Origin: Streptobacillus moniliformis DSM 12112
GTDB taxonomy: Bacteria; Fusobacteriota; Fusobacteriia; Fusobacteriales; Leptotrichiaceae
NCBI RefSeq assembly: GCF_000024565.1
Contig: NC_013515.1
Location: 620,001 to 684,000 of the forward strand
Direction: 5' to 3'
DNA: 64,000 nucleotides
Under the pieces are notes generated by a model. That model saw only the letters and a list, made by a program, of their open reading frames with translations, was not told the origin of the DNA and made no database searches. Every line of letters begins with the position of its first letter. The first letter of the stretch is position 1. This document shows, one piece after another, positions 53,933-63,003 of this stretch. Made by a program: the position numbers and the translations under genes.

Positions 53933-56071
53933 TTGGAGGTTATAAAGCAGACAAATCGTGCATTACTGTTTGAAAAGTTTAATGATGAAGTTTATGATAT
54001 ATTAACTTTAATAGGTGATGTTGAAAATATTAGTAGTTTAGATGATGAAAAAATTCAAGAAATAAACAAACATTTATTAGTATCAAATTTTAATGAATTT
54101 TTAGAAAAATTTGAACCAAAAATTTATTCGTATATGGATGTTGAAAATAAAAGAATAGGATATACTCTTACAAAAAATGAAAATATTCCTGATTCAATGT
54201 ATACAACCATATATATAAATAATGAAAATACTTTCATTAGAATGTTATCAACATTAATTGAAAATAGAAAAAACTTAGATAAGAAAAATGTAGATTTTCA
54301 ATTTGAAGATATTTTAGAATTAATATCACCAAGAAAAGTAATAGAAAATATAAAACAACAAAGAAAAGAAATTAATTATTTATTTGCTAAATATGAAGCT
54401 TTAAGTGATAAAAGTCCTAAAAAACTTGATGTTGGTGATTTATTGAATTATAAATTTCAAGAAGCATCAAAAAACTATAATAATATATTAGCAATGTTAC
54501 CACTGGCTATAGAAGATATAAAAACAAGACTTGAAATCGGAGAAAATAAGGAAAATGTAAATGTTGAAGAAATTAAACTTGGTTATTTAGAGTTCTCAGA
54601 TGGTGGAGAAATAGAGTTTATAGAAGATCAATTAGAATTAGAAACAACAAAACTTTTACCAAATAATAGTCAAAAATTATTAGAAATATTTGAAAATGAT
54701 TATTATGAAAGTATTGAAAAACCAAATAATTATGTAGCTAATTTAATTAAGAGAACATATGTTCCTATAACAACAAATAATCTTAGTATTGATTTTGAAA
54801 AAGAGGCAAATAACTATAATCAATATTTAGAACTATATAAAAATTCACAAGAAGATTTTATTAAAATAGCTAAAGAATTAATAGAAAAGGTTATGGGGGT
54901 TAAATTATTCTTTGATCAATATTCAGTAAATACTAAAAATATGCTGCCAAAATTACTGATTACTAATGTTGACAATGAATTATTAATTCAGGCTAAAAAC
55001 AGAGAAAAAATTGAAAAATATTTGAGAACTGTTAATGATAAAAATGAATTTGAAAATACTATATGGTTTGCTATTTTTCCTAATATATCTTTAAAAGATG
55101 ATTTCAAAAAAATTAGTAAAAATATATTTGCTGGTAATAGTGATACTAGATCTAAAAAAGTAAATACTATACAAGATTTATCGAATTTAATGGAGATACT
55201 ATATCTACATAAAATTCAAACCTTTATTAGTTTTGAGAGAAATAATGAAAATACTTTTGAAAATCTTGCAATACATGGAATTAGTAAATATATTGAGAAA
55301 ACACAAACTTTAGAAGGTAGTAAATTTTCAGAATATGTTATACCAGTTTTACCTAATCTAACTTTAATACCTAAGGATAGATCGGGTATTAAAATTGATA
55401 GAAAAGCTATAATAAATGAAAATGGAATATCTTTTAATGATGAAGATAATTTAGAATTTTTCTTAGATGGAATTTATGTAGATGGAGCATACATAGCTGC
55501 TGGATTAGTGGCATCTTATCAATGTCCTGTATATTTAAAAGAAAGATTTAAAAATGTATCAAATAATCCAGGTGTTAGATTTAATATAGAAGCAGAAGAT
55601 AATTCATTGATCGTAAGAACAGTAATGGCACGTGAAATTAGTGGATTTACAGTTGGCATAAAAGAAGAAATAAATAGTAAAAATTATGGATTTATTTTTG
55701 CATCAGAACAGGCACAAATAAAAAATGAAAAAATAAAGAATATAACAGTATATAAGGCAAGAAGCTTATATAAAACAAGTAATAATAATTATGAAAGTAT
55801 ATATAAGACACTAACAACTACATATATAGAAAGATTATTAAGATTTATGAGTAATGATTTTAAATCTGATAAATTAAATTATTTTTTCAGTAATAGTCCA
55901 AATAGCCAAAAAAGTATTTGGTTAAAAGAATCTACAACTGTTAATGCTATATTAAGACAAGGTGATGATATATCACATATAATAGATGAACAAAACAATA
56001 CTTGTCAATTGAATTTAGTATTCCTTGGAGAAGTTAAAAATCTTAAAATTGAAATAAATAAAACTAATTAA
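53933..56071 (+). CDS. Contractile sheath protein, fused TssB-TssC-like (VipA-VipB)
   Basis: The 712-residue product starts at TTG 53933 behind a strong GGGGGAGAG site. Residues about 1-165 follow the TssB plan: NFNEFLEKFEPKIYSY, then FQFEDILELISPRKVIENIKQQRKEINYLFAKYEAL, as in TssB F-x-SL-x-DFSPEAVV-x-Q. From about 165 the plan is TssC-like, with a C-terminal part containing SYQCPVYLKERF, FMSNDFKSDKLNYFFS and a final pair of strands LNLVFLGEVKNLKIEINK. TssB and TssC are separate proteins in standard type VI systems. Together they form the contractile sheath around the tube; here one chain would do so. It is the first gene of the operon. Confidence 0.78.
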   Translation: MEVIKQTNRALLFEKFNDEVYDILTLIGDVENISSLDDEKIQEINKHLLVSNFNEFLEKFEPKIYSYMDVENKRIGYTLTKNENIPDSMYTTIYINNENTFIRMLSTLIENRKNLDKKNVDFQFEDILELISPRKVIENIKQQRKEINYLFAKYEALSDKSPKKLDVGDLLNYKFQEASKNYNNILAMLPLAIEDIKTRLEIGENKENVNVEEIKLGYLEFSDGGEIEFIEDQLELETTKLLPNNSQKLLEIFENDYYESIEKPNNYVANLIKRTYVPITTNNLSIDFEKEANNYNQYLELYKNSQEDFIKIAKELIEKVMGVKLFFDQYSVNTKNMLPKLLITNVDNELLIQAKNREKIEKYLRTVNDKNEFENTIWFAIFPNISLKDDFKKISKNIFAGNSDTRSKKVNTIQDLSNLMEILYLHKIQTFISFERNNENTFENLAIHGISKYIEKTQTLEGSKFSEYVIPVLPNLTLIPKDRSGIKIDRKAIINENGISFNDEDNLEFFLDGIYVDGAYIAAGLVASYQCPVYLKERFKNVSNNPGVRFNIEAEDNSLIVRTVMAREISGFTVGIKEEINSKNYGFIFASEQAQIKNEKIKNITVYKARSLYKTSNNNYESIYKTLTTTYIERLLRFMSNDFKSDKLNYFFSNSPNSQKSIWLKESTTVNAILRQGDDISHIIDEQNNTCQLNLVFLGEVKNLKIEINKTN

Positions 56072-56085
56072 AACTGGAGGAGTTA

Positions 56086-56517
56086 ATGGGATTTAAATTA
56101 AATTTAAAAGGAAGTAGTGAAGAATTTACTATAGAACAAGAAAATATTGTAAGTGTTAAATTTTTATCAGATACAAATGATAGCTCTAATGCAAGATCTA
56201 CAGATTTAAGTATTGGTTTTGAAATAGAAGGTAAGATAATACCAAGTATAGGTCAAAATGAAATAGAAGATCCAACAAGAAAGCTCTTACTTTGGTCCTT
56301 AGTTAGTGCAGAAGATTTAGAAGCATATAAAAATGTAACTCTTGAAGTAATTTTAGCTGGAAATGTAGTTAGAAAAATAAATTTAACAAATGCATTTTTA
56401 ATCGATTATAATGAATACTTTGATGAAAAAAATGGTAATGGAATGTTCTTAGTTAAAATTAAACAGAAGAAGGAAAAAATAAAAGAAATAGTTATTGAAG
56501 GTGGATATCAGAAATAA
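56086..56517 (+). CDS. Hcp/tail-tube-like protein
   Basis: The 143-residue product begins GFKLNLKGSSEEFTIEQENIV and has SVKFLSDTNDSSNARSTDLSI, then LLLWSLVSAEDLEAYKNVTLEVI and RKINLTNAFLIDYNEYF. It ends with strands (MFLVKIKQKKEKIKEIVIEGGY). This is a small all-beta family with one helix, seen beside sheath genes in clostridia, where it is sometimes labelled a membrane-associated protease although no protease site exists. Size, fold pattern and place right after the sheath fit the tube protein (Hcp/gp19). It starts 14 bases after the sheath with GGAGGAG. Confidence 0.75.
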   Translation: MGFKLNLKGSSEEFTIEQENIVSVKFLSDTNDSSNARSTDLSIGFEIEGKIIPSIGQNEIEDPTRKLLLWSLVSAEDLEAYKNVTLEVILAGNVVRKINLTNAFLIDYNEYFDEKNGNGMFLVKIKQKKEKIKEIVIEGGYQK

Positions 56518-56526
56518 GGGGGTTAA

Positions 56527-57273
56527 ATGTTAGAAAATGAATATATAGTACCAAAATTTTCTAGTAGAACTGTATTAAGAAGTGTAGATTTATTTGCTAT
56601 AAATCAAAATATAAATAGTGCTAGCTTTTTAAAATATATTGATTATGAAGAAGGGGTAATCTTAGGTTTACACCCAACAACTAATGGAGAAAAAATATTT
56701 ATAGATAAAGGGATATATAAATTTGATAATGAAGTAATATTTTTAACTGAAAAAATTTCTATTGATATACCTGATGATGAAGGTGAATTTATAGTATATA
56801 TAATGGCAGAAGATTATGAAGAAGAATATACTAAAAATAAGAAAATTTATTTAAAAATAAGTAAGGATAAAGAAATTGATTCTACAGAAGTTGTTAGATT
56901 TAATTTGAGAAAAGGTGCAACTTTAAAAAATTATGATTATGAGTTAAAAAAATTTTCAAAAGAATATAATTCCTTGAATATAAATGAAGTTAGATACTCT
57001 AAAACAGGTATTAATCCGAAATTACTTAAAATATGGTCTAAAAAAATGATGGCTCTTAAACTTGATGAAAGTATGGATTTATGGATATCATCTCTATGTA
57101 ATATAGAAACAATTAATATTGAAGTATTGAAAAAATATATTTTTACAAGACTTAAATTTTATAAAGAAAAAATGAGCAATACAGAAATATTAATTAAACT
57201 ATATGAAATACTAAATATATTGATAGAATCTAATAAAGAATTTGACTTCGATAAAAAAGTAAAAGTAGAATAA
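56527..57273 (+). CDS. Possible baseplate/adaptor protein of the injection system
   Basis: The 248-residue product begins LENEYIVPKFSSRTVLRSVDLFAINQN. It then has a beta-rich region (KIFIDKGIYKFDNEVIFLTEKISIDIPD) like the shell domains of phage baseplate and TssK-like adaptors, and a helical second half (NPKLLKIWSKKMMALKL onward). Similar proteins beside clostridial sheath genes carry the unhelpful label of helicase; no helicase motif is present here. The function is inferred from position and fold pattern only. AAGGGGGT precedes the start. Confidence 0.5.
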   Translation: MLENEYIVPKFSSRTVLRSVDLFAINQNINSASFLKYIDYEEGVILGLHPTTNGEKIFIDKGIYKFDNEVIFLTEKISIDIPDDEGEFIVYIMAEDYEEEYTKNKKIYLKISKDKEIDSTEVVRFNLRKGATLKNYDYELKKFSKEYNSLNINEVRYSKTGINPKLLKIWSKKMMALKLDESMDLWISSLCNIETINIEVLKKYIFTRLKFYKEKMSNTEILIKLYEILNILIESNKEFDFDKKVKVE

Positions 57274-57274
57274 T

Positions 57275-57961
57275 ATGATAAAATTGTTTACTAGATTTAA
57301 ATTAAAGCTATTTAAATATATTATGTCAAATTCAAAAATTTATGGTAAAGTTAGATTCCAAAAGATTAATTCTTATACACAATATATGGTAATTTTGATT
57401 ATTTTATTAATACTCTCTATTATATTTATATCAATTAAATTTTCATATAAGATTTTACTTATTTTTTATTCCTTACTTAATGTATATATGCTATATTTCT
57501 TTCTTTTTTATTATCCCTATGAAAGAAAAAGAAATATTAGATATATGAATAAGATTTTACAAGAAAAAAAAGAAGAATATATAAAAGAATTGAATGAAGA
57601 AAAAATAAAATTAAATATAAATAATATAAAATTACTCACACTTAAAGATGATTTTGATTATGATATATATTCTTGGGATATTGAGAATAAATATTCAATA
57701 GTAATAGGGAAGAAATCTGAAAAAAATTCTGATATAGATATAGATTTATCTAATCATGAATATTCACATTTAGTAAGTAGGATACATGGTTTATTAAATA
57801 AGGTTGATGAAAAATGGTATTACGAGGATTTAGGCTCTAAAAACGGAAGTGGAATAGAGAGAAAAAATAAGATAAAAGAAAAATTAGTAGCTAATAAATC
57901 ATATTTAGTTGAGGCAGGAGATATCATATATATTGGTGTTATAAAGATATTGGTTAATTAA
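57275..57961 (+). CDS. Membrane-anchored FHA domain protein
   Basis: The 228-residue product has two membrane helices (about 35-60 and 62-82) and then a cytoplasmic FHA domain (about 138-228). FHA marks are YSIVIGKKSEKNSDI, HEYSHLVSRIHGLLN with Ser-Arg-x-His, and EDLGSKNGSGI. FHA domains bind phosphothreonine. In type VI systems FHA proteins recognise a partner phosphorylated by a PpkA-like kinase, and such a kinase gene lies at 60236. It starts 1 base after the previous stop. Confidence 0.85.
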   Translation: MIKLFTRFKLKLFKYIMSNSKIYGKVRFQKINSYTQYMVILIILLILSIIFISIKFSYKILLIFYSLLNVYMLYFFLFYYPYERKRNIRYMNKILQEKKEEYIKELNEEKIKLNINNIKLLTLKDDFDYDIYSWDIENKYSIVIGKKSEKNSDIDIDLSNHEYSHLVSRIHGLLNKVDEKWYYEDLGSKNGSGIERKNKIKEKLVANKSYLVEAGDIIYIGVIKILVN

Positions 57962-57972
57962 GGTGTGATTTA

Positions 57973-58482
57973 ATGAAATTATTGAAATGTAGTAATGGAC
58001 ATATGTATAATACAACTAAGTATTCAAATTGTCCATATTGCGATGGAAATAAAATAAATATTGAAAAAGAAGAAGAGAAAAAATCAATAATATTGGAAGG
58101 CGATACTAAAACATCAGTTTTTTGGATTAAAGAAACTAATGTATCACCAGTAGTAGGATGGTTAGTATGTATTTCTGGTTCTGAAAAAGGAAAAGACTAT
58201 AGATTAATAAATGAGAGAAACTTTATAGGAAGATCTTCAAAAATGCATGTATGTATTGAAAATGATCAAACAATAGCAAGAAAGAATCATTGTTCTATAA
58301 CATATAATCCTAAACAAAGAGTTTTTGTAATATCTCCAGGTGAAAGTAGTGGATTAGTATATTTACAAGGAAAAGCTTTATATGAAAGTAAACAAATTTT
58401 AAATTTAGATATCATAGAAATGGGGGAGAACAAATTCATATTCGTAGAGCTTTGTGGTGTGAATTTTGACTGGAATTATTAA
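57973..58482 (+). CDS. Zinc-ribbon plus FHA domain protein
   Basis: The 169-residue product opens with a zinc-ribbon-like KCSNGHMYNTTKYSNCPYC (Cys and His ligands, about 5-23). An FHA domain follows (about 62-165) with GKDYRLINERNFIGRSSKMHVCI, the phosphothreonine-binding ARKNHCSITYNP and a late LDIIEMGENKFIFVEL strand pair. It is the second phosphopeptide reader of the locus, this time soluble. AGGTGTGAT stands before ATG 57973. Its stop shares a base with the next start (TAATG). Confidence 0.82.
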   Translation: MKLLKCSNGHMYNTTKYSNCPYCDGNKINIEKEEEKKSIILEGDTKTSVFWIKETNVSPVVGWLVCISGSEKGKDYRLINERNFIGRSSKMHVCIENDQTIARKNHCSITYNPKQRVFVISPGESSGLVYLQGKALYESKQILNLDIIEMGENKFIFVELCGVNFDWNY

Positions 58483-60245
58483 TGGATGATAGAAAGTTAA
58501 ATATTTTACCCTGTTCTATAAATGAAAAAGATACTCATTTTGTATATTATGAAACTGAAGAATTTACAATATGGGTATCTATTTTTATTGAAGGTGAAGG
58601 TAAAATAGAATTATTTGATAGTTTAATTGAGGAATTAATTTTTAGATTTACAGAAAATAGTATATTTAGTGCAAAATATATAAAAAAATTAATTACAGAA
58701 ATACTTTCAGAATTTGATGATAGAATAGTAGTAGAAAATACTGAAAACTCTAAAATATATTTATCATGTATGTTAACAGATTATTGTAATGTAATTTATG
58801 TTTATATGAAAGATTATTTTTTTAACATTAAAAGATCTAATGAAATATTTTTTAAAAATCAAATAATTGAAAATAAAGATTTAATTGGATATACAGAATT
58901 ATTTCCATTAAAAGAAAATGATTTAATAGAAATATATATAAAAGATAAAAAAATTGTAGAATTTGAAATATTGAAAACTAATCAAATATCAAAGTTCATA
59001 AATAACAATTTTTTTATTAAATTTTTATTATTATCTCTAATTGTTTGTATATTTGGATATTTCATATTATCTAATGTATATATAAATAGTAATTTTAAGA
59101 ATATTGAAAATATGTTTGATAGAATAAATAAAAATAAATATAATTATCCCTCTAATGAGAATATATTAATTAAAATTGAAGATAAATTGAGGTTAATGGA
59201 TAATAAATATATTTATTATTCTAATAAAAATGTGGCTAAAAAAGAAAAGCTTAGAAATAAAATAAGTGAAGAAAAGAAAAAGAATGATATTTTTAAAAAT
59301 GTTTTTGAAATTAAAGAAAAAATCAAAAAAATGATAAAAAATAGAGAGTTTTTAAAGGCTAAAAATGAATATATAAATATAAGAGCTAAGTTAGAAGATG
59401 TTTCACCTGATTTATTATTAGATATAAATAAAGATATAGATGATTTAGATAAATTAATAATGGAACAAAATAATGAACTATTCTTAATTGAAGAAGATAT
59501 TATTAAAAATACTAATATTTTGGATAATTTAATTGAAAAATATAAAAAATCAAAATTTGAGATAGATATTAAAGATTTAGAAGATAAAAAAAATAATAAT
59601 ATAAAATTATTAGATGATTTAAAAATAAAATTAGATAATAGATATTTGAAAATTGATGATATATTAGAAAAAAATATTTTAGAAGGATTAAAAGAAATAA
59701 TATATTTAAAAAATGAATATGATAAATTAAAATTTAGTAAAGAAGTTGAGTATTTGAGTAAAAGAGAACTTGAAATATCGGATAAAATATTAAATTTAGA
59801 AAATGAAATGAATGAATTATATAATAAGCATAAAAAATATTATGATATCAAAGAATATACAACAGCTATATCATTTCTTGAAAAGGCACTTTATTATGCT
59901 AATTTATTACATAATAATAACAAGATTAAAGAGTTAGAAGGTAGAATCAGATTAATTTATAAGCAAAAGAGAAAATTGGAATTAGAAAATAAAAAGAAAA
60001 TTGAAAATCCAAAAGAGAAATTAAGGTTAGAAAATGAAATAAGACAGAGTATTAAGCTTTCTATTGAAAAAGGTGATGAATTATTAAAAAATGATGAATA
60101 TGAAAAAGCGTTTATAGAATATAAGAGAGCTATAGAATTAATGGATAAAGTAAATTATTCGAAAAGTATAAAAAAAGATATAGATAAAAAAATGGAGTAT
60201 ATTAAGAAAAAAAAGAGTAAAAAATGGTGGGAATTATGGAAATAA
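58482..60245 (+). CDS. Membrane protein with degenerate PP2C-like head and long coiled coil
   Basis: The 587-residue product has a cytoplasmic N-terminal domain (about 1-170) whose strand order (FVYYETEEFTIWVSIFIEGEG; SAKYIKKLITEILSEFDDRI; KIYLSCMLTDYCNVIYVYMKDYFFNIKR) recalls PP2C phosphatases. The DGM/GD metal-binding aspartates are missing, so activity is unlikely. One membrane helix (about 182-204) follows, then more than 350 residues of Lys/Glu-rich coiled coil with TPR-like ends (EYEKAFIEYKRAIELMDKVN). In other type VI loci an active PP2C (PppA) opposes the kinase; this one looks like a binding or scaffold version. Confidence 0.62.
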   Translation: MDDRKLNILPCSINEKDTHFVYYETEEFTIWVSIFIEGEGKIELFDSLIEELIFRFTENSIFSAKYIKKLITEILSEFDDRIVVENTENSKIYLSCMLTDYCNVIYVYMKDYFFNIKRSNEIFFKNQIIENKDLIGYTELFPLKENDLIEIYIKDKKIVEFEILKTNQISKFINNNFFIKFLLLSLIVCIFGYFILSNVYINSNFKNIENMFDRINKNKYNYPSNENILIKIEDKLRLMDNKYIYYSNKNVAKKEKLRNKISEEKKKNDIFKNVFEIKEKIKKMIKNREFLKAKNEYINIRAKLEDVSPDLLLDINKDIDDLDKLIMEQNNELFLIEEDIIKNTNILDNLIEKYKKSKFEIDIKDLEDKKNNNIKLLDDLKIKLDNRYLKIDDILEKNILEGLKEIIYLKNEYDKLKFSKEVEYLSKRELEISDKILNLENEMNELYNKHKKYYDIKEYTTAISFLEKALYYANLLHNNNKIKELEGRIRLIYKQKRKLELENKKKIENPKEKLRLENEIRQSIKLSIEKGDELLKNDEYEKAFIEYKRAIELMDKVNYSKSIKKDIDKKMEYIKKKKSKKWWELWK

Positions 60246-60913
60246 AATATTATAAAAAAATATTTAATATGAATTTACCAGAACAATATATTATGTTTAA
60301 TTATGAAATAAATAATATGATATTTTTGTTAAAAAATAAAATTTCTTTTATACCTAAAATATTAAAAGTTAAAATAACCAAAAATAATAAAGAAATTTTT
60401 TATGAAAGAATAGTTGGTAAAACTCTTAAAGAGATGAATATATTAAATTATTCATTGAAAGAAAGATTGAAGATATTTAATGAAATTATTGTTGCAGTAG
60501 AAAAGATTCATAATTTGGGTTTGATACATAATGATATTAATTTAGGAAATATAATTATTAATGAAAATAATGTATATATTATAGATTTTTCTGAATCAAG
60601 ATTTATAAATAACAAATATGATAAAAAATATTTTTCATATACTAAAGGTTTTTCTTGTTTGGAAAAATATTCAAATAATGAAAAAAATTTTATTGAAAAT
60701 GATACATATTCTTTAACTTCCATATGTTACTATTTGGTTTTTAATAAGATTTATCCTAATATTTGTGATTCAAATTATATTAATATTATTCATTCAAATA
60801 AAAAGCTGGAAAATTTTTTAAAAAAAGGATTATCTTTTACAAAGTATAATAGATATAATAATACTCTTGTTATGAAAGAAATGATAAGTGATATAATTGA
60901 AGAATTACAATAA
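60236..60913 (+). CDS. Small Hanks-type Ser/Thr protein kinase
   Basis: The 225-residue product has the kinase catalytic loop LIHNDINLGNIII (His98, Asp100, Asn105) and a DFS in place of DFG (Asp117). Then come SYTKGFSCLEKYSNNEKNFIENDTYSL, like the activation and APE/D-x-YSLG segments. The N-lobe is short and no glycine loop or VAIK lysine is clear, so ATP binding may differ. The phospho-relay residues remain, so activity is possible. ATG 60236 follows GGTGGGA; the frame overlaps the previous gene by 10 bases. It is the likely PpkA counterpart for the two FHA proteins. Confidence 0.75.
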   Translation: MEIKYYKKIFNMNLPEQYIMFNYEINNMIFLLKNKISFIPKILKVKITKNNKEIFYERIVGKTLKEMNILNYSLKERLKIFNEIIVAVEKIHNLGLIHNDINLGNIIINENNVYIIDFSESRFINNKYDKKYFSYTKGFSCLEKYSNNEKNFIENDTYSLTSICYYLVFNKIYPNICDSNYINIIHSNKKLENFLKKGLSFTKYNRYNNTLVMKEMISDIIEELQ

Positions 60914-62945
60914 AAATGAATTGATAATAAAAAACAATTATGAATTATATGAAATAGCAAAGAAAGAAAATATTTTAGGTAAATATAATTTTGACATAAA
61001 TAGAGATAAACTTATAAAAAATATATTAAAAAATAATGAGTATAAGTATAATAAAAAAATAGAAGAATATTTAGAAACAGGTTATTATTCAATACAAGAT
61101 TTTTTTGAAAAGAATTTAAGAGTATTAGAATTTGAGAAATTTGACATAGTTATAGAAGATGTAACTATTTATAAGGAAATAACTAGTAAAATTATTATAA
61201 ATATAAATAAAAATAAGAATTTAGATTTAAATATAGTTTTTTTAGTTAATGAATATAGATATATCTATGGTATTTTTAGCAGTAAAATTTTAGATGTAAA
61301 TTATGATTACTATAAATGTGAATTAACATTAATACCTGAATTAAATAGATTTATGTCTGAATACAATAATGAAAGACTTTTCTTTTCATTTTTTGAAGAT
61401 AGCTCAGATTTATATAATATTTACTATAATAAATATAAAAGTGAAGTATTAAATGAAAGTATTTATGGATATATAGCTCCTATTATTAAATATAGAGTTA
61501 TACATAAAGTTAATAATATTGAAAATATCTATGTTAAATTAGGTATAGATAATGTTAGTTCTAAATATTTAAAAGAAGATTTTTGTATTGATGTTTCAAA
61601 TTTAGAAGATAATATTTCTTTAAATTATGGAACTGAAGCTAAGGAGATTTTAAAAGAGAATAATTATAAAACAAATAGAAGCTTTTTTACTAAAATAGAT
61701 GATGTTATTTATAATAATAACAGTTTAATAGTTATAAAAGATGAAAATTTAAATAGTAAAATGATAAGTTTTAATGAATTATTTTTAAAATTTATGAAAT
61801 TTTATATAAATAAAATAGAATATCAGATAAAAAGTAAAATAAATAAGGTGTTCATATTAAAAAATGATAATGAAAATATAAATAATATTTTGAGTTATGA
61901 ATGTTATCATAATTTAAAATATTTTATTGGGAAAGATAGAGAATACACATATATATTATCGGACTTTAAATGTTTTAAAATAATTTTTGTTAAACATAAT
62001 GTTATAAACAATAAAATTTCATATAAATTAAAAATGAGTGAACAAGTAATACACGAGAATATATATTTAACAGAAATGATGTTTTTAAATACTATAATGG
62101 AATATATTTTAAATGATAAAAAATCTTTATTTAATCATGAAGGTAATATATTTAATTTTATGAAGGATAATAGAAATTTTGAAATAAAAATATCTAATGA
62201 TTATTCAATTTATGTAAGAGAAGAAGCCAAAAATCTAATGAATATGTACTATAATAATGAATGTTTTGATTATAAAAAAGATTTAGATGACATAATTGTT
62301 TATCTTTCATTTAAATCTATTTACGATTTTTTTGAGAATTTTAAAATACTAGATATACTTAAAAAATTTAATGATATAAAATTAAATGGTAGATTAGTAC
62401 ATACTAAATATTTTATTGAGGTTTTAAAAGAATTTATCCCAGGTAAAATATTAGAGTATAGAAATACAATAAATGAAAAAGAAATATTTGATATAATAGA
62501 TGATTATGAAAGTAAAAGAGATAAAGGAAACCTTATATTAGAATACAAATACATAGAGCTTAAATATGATATTAATCTCTCATATATTAATTATTTAGGA
62601 GAGAAGATAAAAATAATATCACTTTATGAAAATAAAATTAATTTTATAGATAAGGATAATAATACTATATTTATCGAGATTATTATAGAAAAAATTTATC
62701 AATATAAAAATAATGAATTATCTAAATTAATTATTAATTTTCCACATGAGTATATTGAACTTGATGAAAATGAATTATTATATACAGATGAATTAGGAAT
62801 AAAAGATTTTGAAATAGATGAAGTAATTAATGATGTAGTAAGAATATTTTTATCATTTGAAAGTAAAAATATCCTTAGATTATGTTTTGTAAAACGTATA
62901 GAAGACCAGATTTTCTGTTCTTTTGACAGTATTAATCTACCCTAA
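60897..62945 (+). CDS. Large unknown protein at the end of the injection-system operon
   Basis: The product is about 682 residues, rich in Asn, Lys, Ile and Tyr, without a signal peptide or membrane helices. It shows many short beta strands in the first half and more helix later, but I find no recognised motif. It overlaps the kinase gene by 17 bases. No ATG is present near the start: TTG 60897 or TTG 60921 must serve, both with weak ribosome sites, so coupled translation is likely. The length would suit a baseplate (TssF-like), chaperone or effector role, but none can be shown. Confidence 0.6.
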   Translation: MKNYNKNELIIKNNYELYEIAKKENILGKYNFDINRDKLIKNILKNNEYKYNKKIEEYLETGYYSIQDFFEKNLRVLEFEKFDIVIEDVTIYKEITSKIIININKNKNLDLNIVFLVNEYRYIYGIFSSKILDVNYDYYKCELTLIPELNRFMSEYNNERLFFSFFEDSSDLYNIYYNKYKSEVLNESIYGYIAPIIKYRVIHKVNNIENIYVKLGIDNVSSKYLKEDFCIDVSNLEDNISLNYGTEAKEILKENNYKTNRSFFTKIDDVIYNNNSLIVIKDENLNSKMISFNELFLKFMKFYINKIEYQIKSKINKVFILKNDNENINNILSYECYHNLKYFIGKDREYTYILSDFKCFKIIFVKHNVINNKISYKLKMSEQVIHENIYLTEMMFLNTIMEYILNDKKSLFNHEGNIFNFMKDNRNFEIKISNDYSIYVREEAKNLMNMYYNNECFDYKKDLDDIIVYLSFKSIYDFFENFKILDILKKFNDIKLNGRLVHTKYFIEVLKEFIPGKILEYRNTINEKEIFDIIDDYESKRDKGNLILEYKYIELKYDINLSYINYLGEKIKIISLYENKINFIDKDNNTIFIEIIIEKIYQYKNNELSKLIINFPHEYIELDENELLYTDELGIKDFEIDEVINDVVRIFLSFESKNILRLCFVKRIEDQIFCSFDSINLP

Positions 62946-62948
62946 AAA

Positions 62949-62978
62949 TTGACAAATATAAAATATGTGTGTTATACT
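62949..62978 (+). promoter_or_regulatory. Promoter of RlpA-like gene
   Basis: TTGACA (62949-62954) and TATACT (62973-62978) with an 18-base spacer lie just after the injection operon and 26 bases before the gene. Confidence 0.8.
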
Positions 62979-63003
62979 GAATTAATTCAGAAACGGAGGT
63001 ACT

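Noticed and set aside
56527-57273. Helicase function sometimes attached to similar genes
   Set aside because: No Walker or helicase motif is visible in the product.
60224-60235. ATG 60224 as the kinase start
   Set aside because: The GGTGGGA inside this segment is itself the likely ribosome site for ATG 60236.
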